DNA of 64,000 nt from JADLGL01 sp963823045 (lineage in GTDB: Bacteria; Pseudomonadota; Alphaproteobacteria; Rhizobiales; Kaistiaceae): NCBI GenBank assembly GCA_963823045.1, contig CAWGKA010000008.1, positions 229,767-293,766 on the forward strand, read 5' to 3'. Both the position numbers and the translations under genes were made by a program. The notes beneath the pieces were generated by a model, which had not been told where the DNA came from, did not search any database, and worked only from the letters and a program-made list of their open reading frames with translations. Numbering within the stretch: position 1 is the first letter of the stretch; the number at the start of each line of letters is the position of its first letter. Positions 54,126 to 62,820 of this stretch are shown here, one piece after another.

Positions 54126-54338
54126 TTAGGCGAGCTGAAGATTGACGGCCTTCGGGCCCTTGCCCTGACGATCCGGCTCCGTCTCGAAGGAGACTTTCTG
54201 GCCATCCTGCAGATGCGGGATGCCGGAATGCTGCAAGGCGGAGACATGCACGAAAATATCCTTCGCGCCGTCGTCCGGGGTGATGAACCCGAAACCCTTG
54301 GTGGTGTTGAAGAATTTCACAGTGCCAGTCTGGCGCAT
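54126..54338 (-). CDS. Cold-shock-domain protein (CspA family)
   Basis: 70 residues with both RNA-binding motifs: GTVKFFNTTKGFGFITPDDG (RNP1 KGFGFI) and DIFVHVSAL (RNP2), then the conserved QKVSFETEPDRQGKGPKAVN. It binds single-stranded RNA or DNA and melts structures. A terminator follows. The 302-base space upstream (54339-54640) contains its promoter and probably a long 5' untranslated leader, as is usual for this family; no other gene is seen there. Confidence 0.95.
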   Translation of the reverse strand: MRQTGTVKFFNTTKGFGFITPDDGAKDIFVHVSALQHSGIPHLQDGQKVSFETEPDRQGKGPKAVNLQLA

Positions 54339-54640
54339 AGTCGTGGGATCCTTTCCCGTTGGTCAAAGTGCGGACGCACATCGTCCGCGAGATGTTGGGG
54401 CACGGTAGGTGAACAGAGGAAAGGAAATGGCATCATCGTCTGCGTCGACATAAGCTCCCTTGCCGACGCCTGCGTGGGCGTATCAATTACGAAAACCGCC
54501 TCGCGCCTTTAGCTCCAGTCTCCAGGGCCCGCCTGCCCGAGCAGGTCATAGTGTGCCTGCTTTTCGGCAGAAACGCAACGAGAAATACTGGCGGCGCTAT
54601 CGTTCAACTTAACTCGTTTTGCCTCACACTGGTTAATCCC

Positions 54641-54985
54641 ATGACAAAGACCACAAGCGGGAATCTCTTCTCGGCGATCGACCGCCAAGCGGCCGAGGAA
54701 GACATCACGACGCTCCTCGCCCGGCCAAATCTCCGTATCGAGCGCATCGTCTCGACCGGCCAGGTCTCAGCGCCCGGCTTCTGGTACGACCAGGATGACG
54801 ACGAATGGGTCATGCTTGTCGCCGGGGCGGCGCGCATCGAGATCGCCGGAGAGCGCGAATACGCTCTCAGCGCCGGTGATCACCTTCTGCTGCCGGCGCA
54901 TTGCCGCCACCGCGTTTCTTGGACTGACCCCGGCGCGCCAACGATCTGGCTGGCGGTGCACTTCGCACCGCAAATGAGCGGCTAG
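54641..54985 (+). CDS. Cupin-domain protein
   Basis: 114 residues from ATG 54641 (MTKTTSGNLFSAIDRQAAEE). The cupin barrel is seen in GFWYDQDDDEWVMLVAGAAR, IEIAGEREYALSAGDHLLLP and AHCRHRVSWTDP, with candidate metal ligands (Glu, His, His) in the usual places. Small cupins of this kind have varied roles; no substrate can be named. It is convergent with the membrane lipoprotein-like gene; the two stops are adjacent. Confidence 0.85.
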   Translation: MTKTTSGNLFSAIDRQAAEEDITTLLARPNLRIERIVSTGQVSAPGFWYDQDDDEWVMLVAGAARIEIAGEREYALSAGDHLLLPAHCRHRVSWTDPGAPTIWLAVHFAPQMSG

Positions 54986-54986
54986 C

Positions 54987-55304
54987 TCAGTCCCACTTCT
55001 TGCGGCTGCCGCGGAACATCCCAAGGAAGCCGCCGCCAAACAGAATGCCAGCGCCGAGTACAAAGCCGAAATCGTACCAGCCGCCGGAATTGTGCACCTC
55101 GTAGATGTTCACGTTCTCGGTGAACAGCGAGATGATGAAGGTGATCGGCGAAATGATCCCTTGCCATAGGCCGCGCCAGAACCCGGCCGTGATGCCGTCC
55201 GGATTTGCCGTGTCGACATAAGGATTGAGCCCCGCCGCACAGGCGGCGAGCAACAGCACTAGGCCCAAGGTCAGGCCGAGTGGAACGAGACGCGATTTCG
55301 TCAT
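54987..55304 (-). CDS. Small membrane protein with lipobox, unknown function
   Basis: 105 residues: an N-terminal membrane segment ending in a lipobox-like LLAAC, then FWRGLWQGIISPITFIISLF and a C-terminal hydrophobic segment (DFGFVLGAGILFGGGFLGMF) followed by a basic GSRKKWD end. Proteins of this shape recur in alphaproteobacteria but I know no assigned role. It could be an inner-membrane lipoprotein or a two-segment membrane protein. Confidence 0.75.
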   Translation of the reverse strand: MTKSRLVPLGLTLGLVLLLAACAAGLNPYVDTANPDGITAGFWRGLWQGIISPITFIISLFTENVNIYEVHNSGGWYDFGFVLGAGILFGGGFLGMFRGSRKKWD

Positions 55305-55392
55305 GGCGTTGAGCCCCCGTCTGAACCGACTTCGATCAAAGCGATTGTAGCCCGGATCGTGGCACGCTGCACGCGTATAGCCTTGACCTGCC

Positions 55393-55764
55393 TCAGCGGC
55401 GCCGGGGCCGGTAGGGCGTCATCGGTGCCAGCGCGATGCCTCTGCTCACCTCCGCGGGAACGGAATACACCGACAGGAGCTCTGCATTGTTGCGCATGCC
55501 GCACGCTTCCCTCTGCACGACGAGATACCAGAGCGCCTGCCGCGCTTCGGCGAGCAGTGAAGGCCGGTCGGCTTGAGATTGGCCGCGCCGCCGGCGCAGC
55601 GTCCCCGCATCGAACGCGCTGAGATCGGCGAGCGCGGCCTCAAGCCGGCGACCGGCACGACCGAGCGAGGAAGCCTGCTCGGCGACAATCTCGCTATCGA
55701 TCGCACCTAGCGCGGCTTGGCGCGCGGGAATGGACGAAGCTGAGGCGGGCGGGCGAAGCGACAT
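55393..55764 (-). CDS. DUF6665-family small protein
   Basis: 123 residues from ATG 55764 (MSLRPPASASSIPARQAALG). The helical core DSEIVAEQASSLGRAGRRLE, then RPSLLAEARQALWYLVVQRE and ACGMRNNAELLSVYSVPAEV, matches my memory of the DUF6665 pattern, in which the QREACG(L/M)R segment is conserved. Function is unknown. It has no signal peptide and appears to stand alone. Confidence 0.7.
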   Translation of the reverse strand: MSLRPPASASSIPARQAALGAIDSEIVAEQASSLGRAGRRLEAALADLSAFDAGTLRRRRGQSQADRPSLLAEARQALWYLVVQREACGMRNNAELLSVYSVPAEVSRGIALAPMTPYRPRRR

Positions 55765-55935
55765 GGGCCGGACTCGTGTTTCGCCGCGCACCCTAGCCGT
55801 CTCGTTTCACGCGGTGAAGACACGCCAATGCAGATCAGGAGAGACCTATGCGGCCATCGCCGTTGCCGCCCCCCACCGTTACCAGAACGGCCAGATGGCC
55901 CGAAGGAAGCCGAACGGCGAAGACGGGTACGTAGC

Positions 55936-56128
55936 CTAGGCCCGCTTGGCGATCGTCTCGGATTCCGCGTCGATCTCCTCCCACGAGAATCCCTGCCGTG
56001 TGGCCTCGGCGCGAATCTCGTCGGCGATCCGGATCGCCCTGTCTCGACGGCTGTCGAACTCGCCGGAGAGCTCGCTAGCGATTCCGACCATCGAAAATGT
56101 CGAGCCAATGACGAAAGCGTTCCGACAT
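55936..56128 (-). pseudogene. DUF768-like small protein, second copy, frame broken
   Basis: ATG 56128 begins MSERFRHWLDIF, then the frame ends early. In the next frame the sequence goes on as ELSGEFDSRRDRAIRIADEI, RAEATRQGFSWEEIDAESET and stops at 55936. Aligned with the intact copy just upstream (MSKRFLRWIDIW ... AESQGFRPAEIDEEAGK), it is clearly a tandem paralogue with one shift near 56093. It may be a pseudogene or carry an assembly indel. A 51-residue protein from the internal ATG is also possible. Confidence 0.65.
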
Positions 56129-56141
56129 GGGTTGACGGCCC

Positions 56142-56399
56142 TCAGTCTTCCGGCGCGGCGCCGAAGGAGGAAAGGTCGAATTCGGGCTTTGTGGACAGCT
56201 TCGTTTCAATGAGCCCGGCGACCTTGCCTGCTTCCTCGTCGATCTCGGCCGGGCGGAACCCCTGGCTCTCCGCATCCGCGAGAAGCTCCTTCGCCAGCCG
56301 CGCTGCACGGACGTCATAGGCCTCCAGATCGCCCCCGGAACCCGACGCGACATGGTCCTCGATCCAAATGTCGATCCATCGGAGAAAGCGTTTGGACAT
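56142..56399 (-). CDS. DUF768-like small protein
   Basis: 85 residues from ATG 56399 (MSKRFLRWIDIWIEDHVASG). Helical throughout, with the family-like segments LAKELLADAESQGFRPAEID and EEAGKVAGLIETKL. DUF768 proteins are small rhizobial proteins of unknown function, often present in several copies; a second, broken copy follows 13 bases downstream. Identification is from memory of the family pattern. Confidence 0.7.
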   Translation of the reverse strand: MSKRFLRWIDIWIEDHVASGSGGDLEAYDVRAARLAKELLADAESQGFRPAEIDEEAGKVAGLIETKLSTKPEFDLSSFGAAPED

Positions 56400-56535
56400 G
56401 GCAGCGGCTCCTTGCGCGGGATGCTCCCCCTGTGACCGGCAACGGTCAAGGCCGTATCGGGTCTCAATCAGCGTTCCCGATTTGCGCCGCGGGCCCGACC
56501 GCGGGAAAGTGATGCCCATCCCGGGAGCCCGTCAC

Positions 56536-56904
56536 ATGATCCAGTTCACGCGCACCATTCCCATTCTCCGTTCTCTCGACGAGGCCAAGGCCAAAGAGTT
56601 CTACGTCGGCTTTCTCGGCTTCTCGATCGACTTCGAACATCGCTTCGAGCCGGACATGCCGCTCTATATGGGCATGTCGCGTGATGGCCTGACGCTGCAT
56701 ATCAGCGAACATTTCGGCGACGCCCTGCCCGGCTCCGCGGTCTACCTGGAGATGACCGGCCTTCACGAATTCCACGCCGAGCTCCTCGCCAAGAAATACA
56801 AGTTTGCCCGGCCGGGCATCGGTCCCGGTCATGCCGGCGGCATTTGCGTCAACATCACCGATCCATTCGGCAACAAGCTTCGTTTCAACGATCTGCAGGG
56901 CTGA
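56536..56904 (+). CDS. VOC-superfamily (glyoxalase/bleomycin-resistance-like) protein
   Basis: 122 residues from ATG 56536 (MIQFTRTIPILRSLDEAKAK). VOC features: EFYVGFLGFSIDFEHRFEPD, LTLHISEHFGDALPGSAVYL and ITDPFGNKLRFND with the C-terminal metal-ligand region. Members range from glyoxalases to antibiotic-binding proteins; this subgroup is common in proteobacteria and mostly uncharacterised. An in-frame ATG at 56512, close to GGGAAAG, is an alternative start. Confidence 0.85.
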   Translation: MIQFTRTIPILRSLDEAKAKEFYVGFLGFSIDFEHRFEPDMPLYMGMSRDGLTLHISEHFGDALPGSAVYLEMTGLHEFHAELLAKKYKFARPGIGPGHAGGICVNITDPFGNKLRFNDLQG

Positions 56905-56995
56905 CCGCCCTCCCCGAATCCCCTCCAAGGTCCGTTCACAACGCCGGCCGGGCGCGCCGTCGTGACCAATCTGCCCGACACCATGTAAAAAATAC

Positions 56996-57023
56996 TTGAC
57001 ATTATGTCTGTCTACGATTACAT
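56996..57023 (+). promoter_or_regulatory. Candidate sigma-70 promoter for the DUF2178-like/XRE pair
   Basis: TTGACA (56996-57001), a perfect -35, is followed after 16 bases by TTACAT (57018-57023) as a weak -10. It lies in a locally A/T-rich patch about 60 bases before the first start codon. The XRE regulator encoded in the operon may control it. No operator palindrome was clear. Confidence 0.5.
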
Positions 57024-57081
57024 CGCGTCCAACATCGCTGACACACCGTCGGCAAAACCGGACACCGGCACGGAGAGAAAA

Positions 57082-57528
57082 ATGTCGCTGAAGGAAACTC
57101 GGCTCATCGCGACGATCGTCACCAATCTCGCGATCTTCGCCGCCTATTTCATCATCGTCCTCGGCATGCAGGCCGACGGCCGCTTTGACGGCGAGGGCGC
57201 CACCAAGCTGATCGGACAATCGGTCCTCATCCTCATCGGCGCACAGATTGTCGCCACCATCATCATCCAGATCCTCGCCACCATCTTCCACGCCATCGTC
57301 ACGCGCGGAGAGGAGCCCGATATCACCGACGAACGCGACAAGCTGATCGAGCTACGCGCGCTTCGCGTCTCATTCATCCTCACCGGCGTCGGCATCCTCG
57401 GCGCGATGGCCGCGATGGCCTGGGGATCGTCGGTCTTCGTCACCTTCCAGATCATCATCGCCGCCATGACCGTCGCGGATTTCATCGGCAACGCGACGCG
57501 GCTTCGCTTCTATCGGAGGGGCTTCTGA
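57082..57528 (+). CDS. DUF2178-like membrane protein
   Basis: ATG 57082 follows GGAGAG, which favours it over ATG 57004. The 148-residue product has four hydrophobic segments (IATIVTNLAIFAAYFIIVLG, LIGQSVLILIGAQIVATIII, VSFILTGVGILGAMAAMAWG, FVTFQIIIAAMTVADFIGNA) and the cytoplasmic signature EEPDITDERDKLIELRALR between the second and third. It pairs with a small XRE regulator whose start follows two bases after its stop, a pairing seen widely in bacteria and archaea. Function is unknown. Confidence 0.85.
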   Translation: MSLKETRLIATIVTNLAIFAAYFIIVLGMQADGRFDGEGATKLIGQSVLILIGAQIVATIIIQILATIFHAIVTRGEEPDITDERDKLIELRALRVSFILTGVGILGAMAAMAWGSSVFVTFQIIIAAMTVADFIGNATRLRFYRRGF

Positions 57529-57529
57529 C

Positions 57530-57748
57530 ATGGCGAAGGCGAAGATCAGTAACAACATCCGCCGCCTGCGCTTCGATGCAAACGAGATGACGCAGAAAGA
57601 ACTCGCGGATAAGGTCGGAGTGACGCGGCAGACGATCGTCGCAATCGAAAAAGCGAATTACTCTCCGTCTCTTGAGCTAGCTTTCCTGATTGCGCGCGTA
57701 TTCGGAAAGTCACTTGAGGAGATATTTACTTTCGACGAAGGCCCCTAG
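57530..57748 (+). CDS. XRE-family helix-turn-helix regulator
   Basis: 72 residues: NNIRRLRFDANEMTQKELAD, KVGVTRQTIVAIEKANYSPS, LELAFLIARVFGKSLEEIFT. This is the YozG/DUF2178-associated subgroup of small Cro/C1-type repressors. GGAGGGG lies upstream within the end of the membrane-protein gene, so translation is coupled. It likely regulates its own operon. Confidence 0.93.
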   Translation: MAKAKISNNIRRLRFDANEMTQKELADKVGVTRQTIVAIEKANYSPSLELAFLIARVFGKSLEEIFTFDEGP

Positions 57749-57793
57749 TCTCTGGCCGAAGAAAAGAAGAAGACAAAGCAAGGAGCAGCGACA

Positions 57794-58810
57794 ATGAAAG
57801 CCATCACCTACGCCCGCTACGGATCGCCCGACGTCTTGAAGCTCGACAATACTGCCAAGCCCGAGCCCAAGGACGGCGAGGTGCTGATCCGCATCCGCGC
57901 CGCCGCCGTCACGCCGTCCGACACCGCGTTTCGTTCCGGCAACCCCTTCGTCGCGCGGCTCGCCGCCGGCCCTCTGAAGCCGCGCCACCAGGTCCTGGGC
58001 GACGCGCTCGCTGGCGAGGTCGAAGCCGTTGGCGCGGGCGTCACGCGCTTCCGCGTCGGTGACCGCGTCTTCGGTTCGGCCGGGCCGAGCATGGGCGCGC
58101 ATGCCGACTACATCGCCCTGCCGGAAGACGCCGCTTTGGCGTCGATGCCGGAAGAGATGTCGTTCGCCGAGGCCGCCGGCATCGCCGATGGCGGCCTCAC
58201 CGCCCTTCCCTTCCTGCGCGACAAGGGCCGCATCAAGCGCGGCGACAAGGTGCTCATCAACGGCGCCTCGGGCGCAATTGGCACCATCGCCATCCAGCTC
58301 GCCAAGCACTATGGCTCCGAGGTCACCGCCGTTTCGAGCAGCGCCAATGCCGACCTTGTCCGTTCGCTCGGCGCCGATCATGTCGTCGACTATCGCAGCG
58401 AAGATTTCACGCAAGGCGGCGAGCGCTACGACGTCATCTTCGACGCCGTCGGCAAGAGCGCCTTCGCCAAGGCCAGGCGCGTGCTGAAGCCCGGCGGCCG
58501 CTACCTCACCACCGTGCCGTCGCTCGGCGGCATGATGCAGATGCTGCGCACCTCGGTCGCCGGATCGCGGAAGGCGATCTTCGGCGCGATGGGTCTGCGC
58601 AAGCCGGCCGAGAAGGCGAAGGACCTCGCATTCTTCCGCGACCTCGCCGAGGCCGGCGAACTGCGGGCCGTTATCGATCGCACCTATCCTTTCGCCCGCT
58701 TCGCCGACGCTCACGCCCATGTCGACACCGGCCACAAGACCGGCGCCGTCGTCATCCTGTCGGAGCCGGCGGACATGCCGGGTTTGGCCACCATCGCCAA
58801 CGCCGCATAG
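57794..58810 (+). CDS. Medium-chain dehydrogenase/reductase, quinone-oxidoreductase-like (copy 1)
   Basis: 338 residues. GroES-like N-terminal domain (MKAITYARYGSPDVLKLDNT, GDALAGEVEAVGAGVTRFRV) and Rossmann domain (GDKVLINGASGAIGTIAIQL, SLGADHVVDYRSEDFTQGGE, KPGGRYLTTVPSLGG). Zinc-binding cysteines are lacking, so it belongs with zinc-independent NADPH enone or quinone reductases. It is first of three tandem paralogues with gaps of 29 and 74 bases. Substrate is unknown. Confidence 0.9.
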   Translation: MKAITYARYGSPDVLKLDNTAKPEPKDGEVLIRIRAAAVTPSDTAFRSGNPFVARLAAGPLKPRHQVLGDALAGEVEAVGAGVTRFRVGDRVFGSAGPSMGAHADYIALPEDAALASMPEEMSFAEAAGIADGGLTALPFLRDKGRIKRGDKVLINGASGAIGTIAIQLAKHYGSEVTAVSSSANADLVRSLGADHVVDYRSEDFTQGGERYDVIFDAVGKSAFAKARRVLKPGGRYLTTVPSLGGMMQMLRTSVAGSRKAIFGAMGLRKPAEKAKDLAFFRDLAEAGELRAVIDRTYPFARFADAHAHVDTGHKTGAVVILSEPADMPGLATIANAA

Positions 58811-58839
58811 GATCGGGCGCGGAAACGGGGAACGCCGAA

Positions 58840-59874
58840 ATGAAGGCCGCGATCTGGACGCGATACGGACCGCCCGACGTGCTCGAGGTACAGGACGTGC
58901 CGACGCCGGAGCCGAAGCGGGGCGAGGTGCGCATCCGCGTCGAAGCAACGACCGTCACCACCGGCGACTGCGAGATGCGCGCGCTTCATTTCGCCTGGTA
59001 CTTCGCGCTGGCGCTCCGCCTCTTCGTCGGCTGGCGCCGGCCGAAGCGGGTCAGGACGCTCGGCCAGGAACTCGCCGGCACCGTCGATGCGGTCGGCGAA
59101 GGCGTCACCAAGTTCAGGCCCGGCGACAAGGTCTTCGCCGCCACCGGCATGAGGCTCGGCGGCCAGGCCGAATACGCCATCCTCCCTGAGACGCCGGGCG
59201 ACGGCATGCTGGCGCCGCGCCCGGCCTCGCTCAGCGCCGAGGAAGCCGCGGCCGTTCCCTTCGCCGCCTTCGAGGCATGGCACTTCCTCGCCAAGGCGGC
59301 GCTCCGCCCGGGCGAACGGATCCTGATTATCGGTGCCGGCGGCTCGATCGGCACCTATGCGGTGCAAATGGCGAAGGCGGCGGGCGCGGTCGTCACCGCC
59401 GTCGACAAGCCGGCCAAGCACGCGATGCTGAAGGAGATCGGCGCCGACTTCGTGCTCGATGCCGCCAACTCGCGCTACCGCCCGCGTCGCAAGCGCGGCG
59501 CCGCCACCGCCATCGCCGCCAATGACGATACGAGCGAGGCGGGCTTCGACGTCGCCTTCGATCTTGTCGGCCTGCCCACCTTCTGGCCCGCCATCCGCGC
59601 CCTTCGCCGCGGCGGCCGCTATGTCAGCGCCAATCCGAGCCTCCGCATGATGCTCGCCGGGTCGCTGACGCGGCTTTTCTCGGGCAAGCGCGTCATCGTC
59701 GGCCAGGCCCGGCACACGCCGGAGGCGATCGGCGAGATCGGCGAGCTGATCGAGACGCGGAAGGTGAAGCCCGTCATCGGCCGCACCTTCGCGCTCGACG
59801 ACATCGTCGAGGCGCACCGCTATGCCGGAAGCTCGGAGAAGATCGGCAACGTTGTCATCCGCGTTTCGGCATAA
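58840..59874 (+). CDS. Medium-chain dehydrogenase/reductase (copy 2)
   Basis: 344 residues. Same architecture as its neighbours: AAIWTRYGPPDVLEVQDVPT, LGQELAGTVDAVGEGVTKFR, then the nucleotide loop ILIIGAGGSIGTYAVQMAKA and EIGADFVLDAANSRYRPRRK. The middle of the protein contains an Arg-rich insert (RYRPRRKRGAATAIAANDDT) not seen in the other two copies. Zinc-ligand cysteines are absent. Probably NADPH-dependent. Confidence 0.9.
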   Translation: MKAAIWTRYGPPDVLEVQDVPTPEPKRGEVRIRVEATTVTTGDCEMRALHFAWYFALALRLFVGWRRPKRVRTLGQELAGTVDAVGEGVTKFRPGDKVFAATGMRLGGQAEYAILPETPGDGMLAPRPASLSAEEAAAVPFAAFEAWHFLAKAALRPGERILIIGAGGSIGTYAVQMAKAAGAVVTAVDKPAKHAMLKEIGADFVLDAANSRYRPRRKRGAATAIAANDDTSEAGFDVAFDLVGLPTFWPAIRALRRGGRYVSANPSLRMMLAGSLTRLFSGKRVIVGQARHTPEAIGEIGELIETRKVKPVIGRTFALDDIVEAHRYAGSSEKIGNVVIRVSA

Positions 59875-59948
59875 CCAGCTTCCCGTTGATCTTGCGCCTC
59901 GTTGCTGTCACCTCTCCCCTCCTGAGGGGAACGGGGGCTCGCTCAACC

Positions 59949-60914
59949 ATGAAGGCTGTCGTCTATCGCCGCTACGGCCAGCCGGACCGGTTGCATCTCC
60001 GCGACGTTCCCAAGCCCGAGCCGCAGGCGGACGAAGTCCTCGTCAAGGTCCACGCCGCCTCCGTCAATTCATGGGACTGGGACAAGCTCACCGGCAAGCC
60101 GATGACGCGCTTCGAAGGCCCGTTCCGGCCGAAGCATAAGATCCTCGGCGCGGACATTGCGGGCGTGGTCGAAGCAGTCGGCGGCAACGTCACCCGCTTC
60201 CATCCGGGCGAAGCGGTGTTCGGCGATCTCTCGACCTCCGGCTGGGGCGCCTTCGCCGAATACGCCACCGCACCCAGCGGTCTCCTCGCCCGGATGCCGG
60301 AGGGCCTTTCCTATGTCGACGCGGCGGCGATCCCGCAGGCCGGGTCGCTCGCGCTGCAATCGATACGGAAGCGTGAGATCAAGCCCGGCGACCAGGTGCT
60401 GATCAACGGCGCCGGCGGCGGGGTCGGCGCGTTCGCGGTGCAACTGGCAAAGATGCATGGCGCGGAAGTCACCGCCGTCGATCACCCGACGAAGTTCGAC
60501 TTCATGGTGGATGTCGGCGCCGACCATGTCATCGACTATACGCGCGAGGACTACACCAGCACCGGCGACAGCTACGACCTCATCGTCGACATGGTCGCGA
60601 CGCGGTCGATGCGAACCTACGCCCACGCGCTCAACCCCGGCGGCGTGATGGTGATCGTCGGCGGATCGATGAGCGCCATCCTCCGCTCGACCATGGCCGG
60701 TGTGGTGGCGCGCGGCAAGACGATCGGCCTTCTGATGTGGGAGCCCGAGCCGACCGACTACGAGGAGCTCGGCGCGCTCGTCGTCGCCGGCAAGATCCGC
60801 GTTCCCGTCGACACCACCTTCAAGCTCGCCAACACGCCCGAAGCGCTGAGCCAAATCGGCGACGGCAATGTGAAGGGGAAGCTCGTCGTCTCGATGATGG
60901 CGGGGGCGGGATGA
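59949..60914 (+). CDS. Medium-chain dehydrogenase/reductase (copy 3)
   Basis: 321 residues from ATG 59949 (MKAVVYRRYGQPDRLHLRDV); an upstream in-frame ATG at 59886 gives an unnatural extension. Domains: KILGADIAGVVEAVGGNVTR, QVLINGAGGGVGAFAVQLAK, DVGADHVIDYTREDYTSTGD, ALNPGGVMVIVGGSMS. It resembles bacterial homologues of reticulon-4-interacting protein-like MDRs. Zinc cysteines are absent. It closes the tandem set. Confidence 0.9.
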   Translation: MKAVVYRRYGQPDRLHLRDVPKPEPQADEVLVKVHAASVNSWDWDKLTGKPMTRFEGPFRPKHKILGADIAGVVEAVGGNVTRFHPGEAVFGDLSTSGWGAFAEYATAPSGLLARMPEGLSYVDAAAIPQAGSLALQSIRKREIKPGDQVLINGAGGGVGAFAVQLAKMHGAEVTAVDHPTKFDFMVDVGADHVIDYTREDYTSTGDSYDLIVDMVATRSMRTYAHALNPGGVMVIVGGSMSAILRSTMAGVVARGKTIGLLMWEPEPTDYEELGALVVAGKIRVPVDTTFKLANTPEALSQIGDGNVKGKLVVSMMAGAG

Positions 60915-60932
60915 GGCGCGGCATGCCATAAA

Positions 60933-61253
60933 TCACCGCCGCGCTTTCCCAACCGCGTGGCGGTGGGCGTCGCCGAGGGCGGCGGCGAGGTCGGCCTCGC
61001 TGAGCTTGTCGAGACGGGCGGTGGTCCAGCCCTGCTTTCCCCAGGCGTTGGCGACCGCCGCGAATGCCTCGGGCTGCAGCATCACCTTCATCTCCTGTTC
61101 GTCGGGCGTGAATTTGAAGTTCGCCGTGGCACCGTCAGCCGCGAGCGTCACATAGATCCGCTGCACCTTGAACGCGGCCCGTTCGAAATGCGGCGCCTCA
61201 GTGGTGCCGGGAAGCGCGAGCGCGAGACGGCGAAGATCGTCACTGGTGGCCAT
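60933..61253 (-). CDS. MmcQ/YjbR-family protein
   Basis: 106 residues with the YjbR fold: SDDLRRLALALPGTTEAPHF, AFKVQRIYVTLAADGATANF, DEQEMKVMLQPEAFAAVANA, GWTTARLDKLSEADLAAALG. Family members are double-wing DNA-binding-like proteins of unknown role. It is convergent with the third dehydrogenase. The 279 bases beyond it toward the reverse transcriptase hold no gene that I can support. Confidence 0.88.
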   Translation of the reverse strand: MATSDDLRRLALALPGTTEAPHFERAAFKVQRIYVTLAADGATANFKFTPDEQEMKVMLQPEAFAAVANAWGKQGWTTARLDKLSEADLAAALGDAHRHAVGKARR

Positions 61254-61532
61254 GGTGCTCAGTGTTAAACGACATCTGGGCGCGGCCGCTTCAGCCGAGC
61301 ATGCCGAGCACGGCCGACGGCGAAGACCAGGCCGTTGAGTGTCGTTCGGTTGATGTTCAAAGCTGCCCCCTTGTTGCGGCCCATGACCGGCGAAGTCTGG
61401 CCTCTCAGGGCAGCCTAACCGCTCAACTCACGCACGCAAGGGGAGATGCGTCGGCGGGTGCTCTTGCTGAACATGATGCACGCCGGGAAGTGCAGGGCGA
61501 CGGCGTGGACGCTGCCACTCCGCGTGCACTGC

Positions 61533-62471
61533 CTATCTTGGGTGCAGGAGGTCACGGTACCAACTCCCGAATTCCCTCGCGCGGTCCATGTAGATCGGCT
61601 CAATCTGACCCGCCGCCTGCAATCGCCCAAGTAACGACTTCGCGGCCTTCCGCTTTGCGGCCTCATCACCCAAGTCCATGCCCTGATACCCTCGCTTGAT
61701 TGCTAGCAGCAAGGCGTTTGGCACTTTCCGTCCTGCGGGTGTGATACAGACGCCGGTGACAACCTTGGGCTCCATGGCCGCAAATGCCTTCGCCTTGTGA
61801 GACCTGAGACCATATCGGCTAATTATCAACTGGGCCTCACGTAGCACCCTTTTCCCAGCTGAAGGCCCGCTAATTGTTATGTCATCCACGTAGCACGTCA
61901 TCACCAAGTCATTCGCCCTCGCAAGCAAGCTAATCTCGTCAAACAATTGTCGAAAGACCCAGTAGGCAATCACCTGACTGGCCCCGCTGCCCGTCGGGAG
62001 GTGATGGTGGTACGTTAGGAGGTCCGCCAGCAATCCTGCGACATCACGCCTGCAATGCATTGTCTCATGAAAGAATTTGTAAATAGCAGGCTTACACGTC
62101 GACGGATAAAACTTCCGAATGTCGAGCTTAATTATCGGAACAGAAATATCGTGTGAAAAAGCATTGGTAAGATACGATCTCCCGCGTATTCCAGAATGCA
62201 AATACTCTGGACAGGCAACCCTTCTGAGCAGCTCTGCAATTCGGCGGTGAAGGCGCTGAAGTAGTTCTTTCGGTTCCTGAACACCTCGACGCTTTCCATT
62301 CGTTTCTATTTCGAAAATTCTATAGCCACCGCCACCTGCAGCATCGCGCAGCATTGCTTCGGTCACGACCATGGTCCTAGTCGACAGCCGTCGCGCCAAA
62401 TCGCGCACTAAATCAATGGCGTAGAGCCAGCATTGGTTCAACGGTAGGTCACGGCGCGGAATTGCTTTCAT
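61533..62471 (-). CDS. Retron-type reverse transcriptase
   Basis: 312 residues, the size of retron RTs. Conserved blocks: SGIRGRSYLTNAFSHDISVP containing the retron NAxxH signature at 103-107, motif A LDIRKFYPS (116-124), LPTGSGASQVIAYWVF (motif B region), the catalytic CYVDDITISG (YVDD 194-197), and KVVTGVCIT with the retron VTG signature (238-240). There is no maturase or protease domain. It overlaps the end of the XRE-type partner by 23 bases, and a candidate msr-msd RNA lies upstream of that partner. The region is visibly A/T-richer than its flanks, consistent with horizontal gain. It makes multicopy single-stranded DNA from its RNA; defence is the known role of this class. Confidence 0.9.
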   Translation of the reverse strand: MKAIPRRDLPLNQCWLYAIDLVRDLARRLSTRTMVVTEAMLRDAAGGGGYRIFEIETNGKRRGVQEPKELLQRLHRRIAELLRRVACPEYLHSGIRGRSYLTNAFSHDISVPIIKLDIRKFYPSTCKPAIYKFFHETMHCRRDVAGLLADLLTYHHHLPTGSGASQVIAYWVFRQLFDEISLLARANDLVMTCYVDDITISGPSAGKRVLREAQLIISRYGLRSHKAKAFAAMEPKVVTGVCITPAGRKVPNALLLAIKRGYQGMDLGDEAAKRKAAKSLLGRLQAAGQIEPIYMDRAREFGSWYRDLLHPR

Positions 62472-62787
62472 GGCAGTTCGTCCGCTGCGTCTTCGACGTC
62501 TGAACTGACTTGTATCCAGTCGAGCATCTTTGAACTTTATCAGCGGCCCTCATCGACAGACCGCGCTTGTGGCCATCGAATTCTGCGCCTTCTGCGAAAA
62601 ACATCAGAGATGAAAGCGGAATTCTGAAGAACTTCGCATACCGTTCCAAGACGTCGACGCTAGGCCGTTTGCCATCAGCTTTCTCCAGCTCACACACAAA
62701 AGACCGAGAAAGATCAAGTCCGCGCGCGAGTTCAGACTGCGACAGGCGATGATATTGCCTTATAAGTCTCAGAGCACGCGAGTACAT
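62449..62787 (-). CDS. XRE-type helix-turn-helix protein, retron partner
   Basis: 112 residues from ATG 62787, with GAGGGTG upstream; an in-frame GTG at 62823 lies inside the a2 repeat of the RNA and is less likely. The HTH is RALRLIRQYHRLSQSELARG, LDLSRSFVCELEKADGKRPS, VDVLERYAKFFRIPLSSLMF. The C-terminal 45 residues are basic and Ser/Thr/Gln-rich without a recognised domain. Lying between RNA and RT, it matches a published retron type whose partner is a small XRE protein (type VI, from memory). It could be effector, antitoxin-like factor or regulator. Confidence 0.82.
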   Translation of the reverse strand: MYSRALRLIRQYHRLSQSELARGLDLSRSFVCELEKADGKRPSVDVLERYAKFFRIPLSSLMFFAEGAEFDGHKRGLSMRAADKVQRCSTGYKSVQTSKTQRTNCHESNSAP

Positions 62788-62820
62788 AAGTAAGACACCC
62801 TCAAAAGCATTATGGGAACT

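Noticed and set aside
61533..62471. Reverse transcriptase as a group II intron maturase or a diversity-generating retroelement
   Set aside because: It is too short for a maturase, has no intron RNA features or variable repeat pair, and carries retron-specific signatures.
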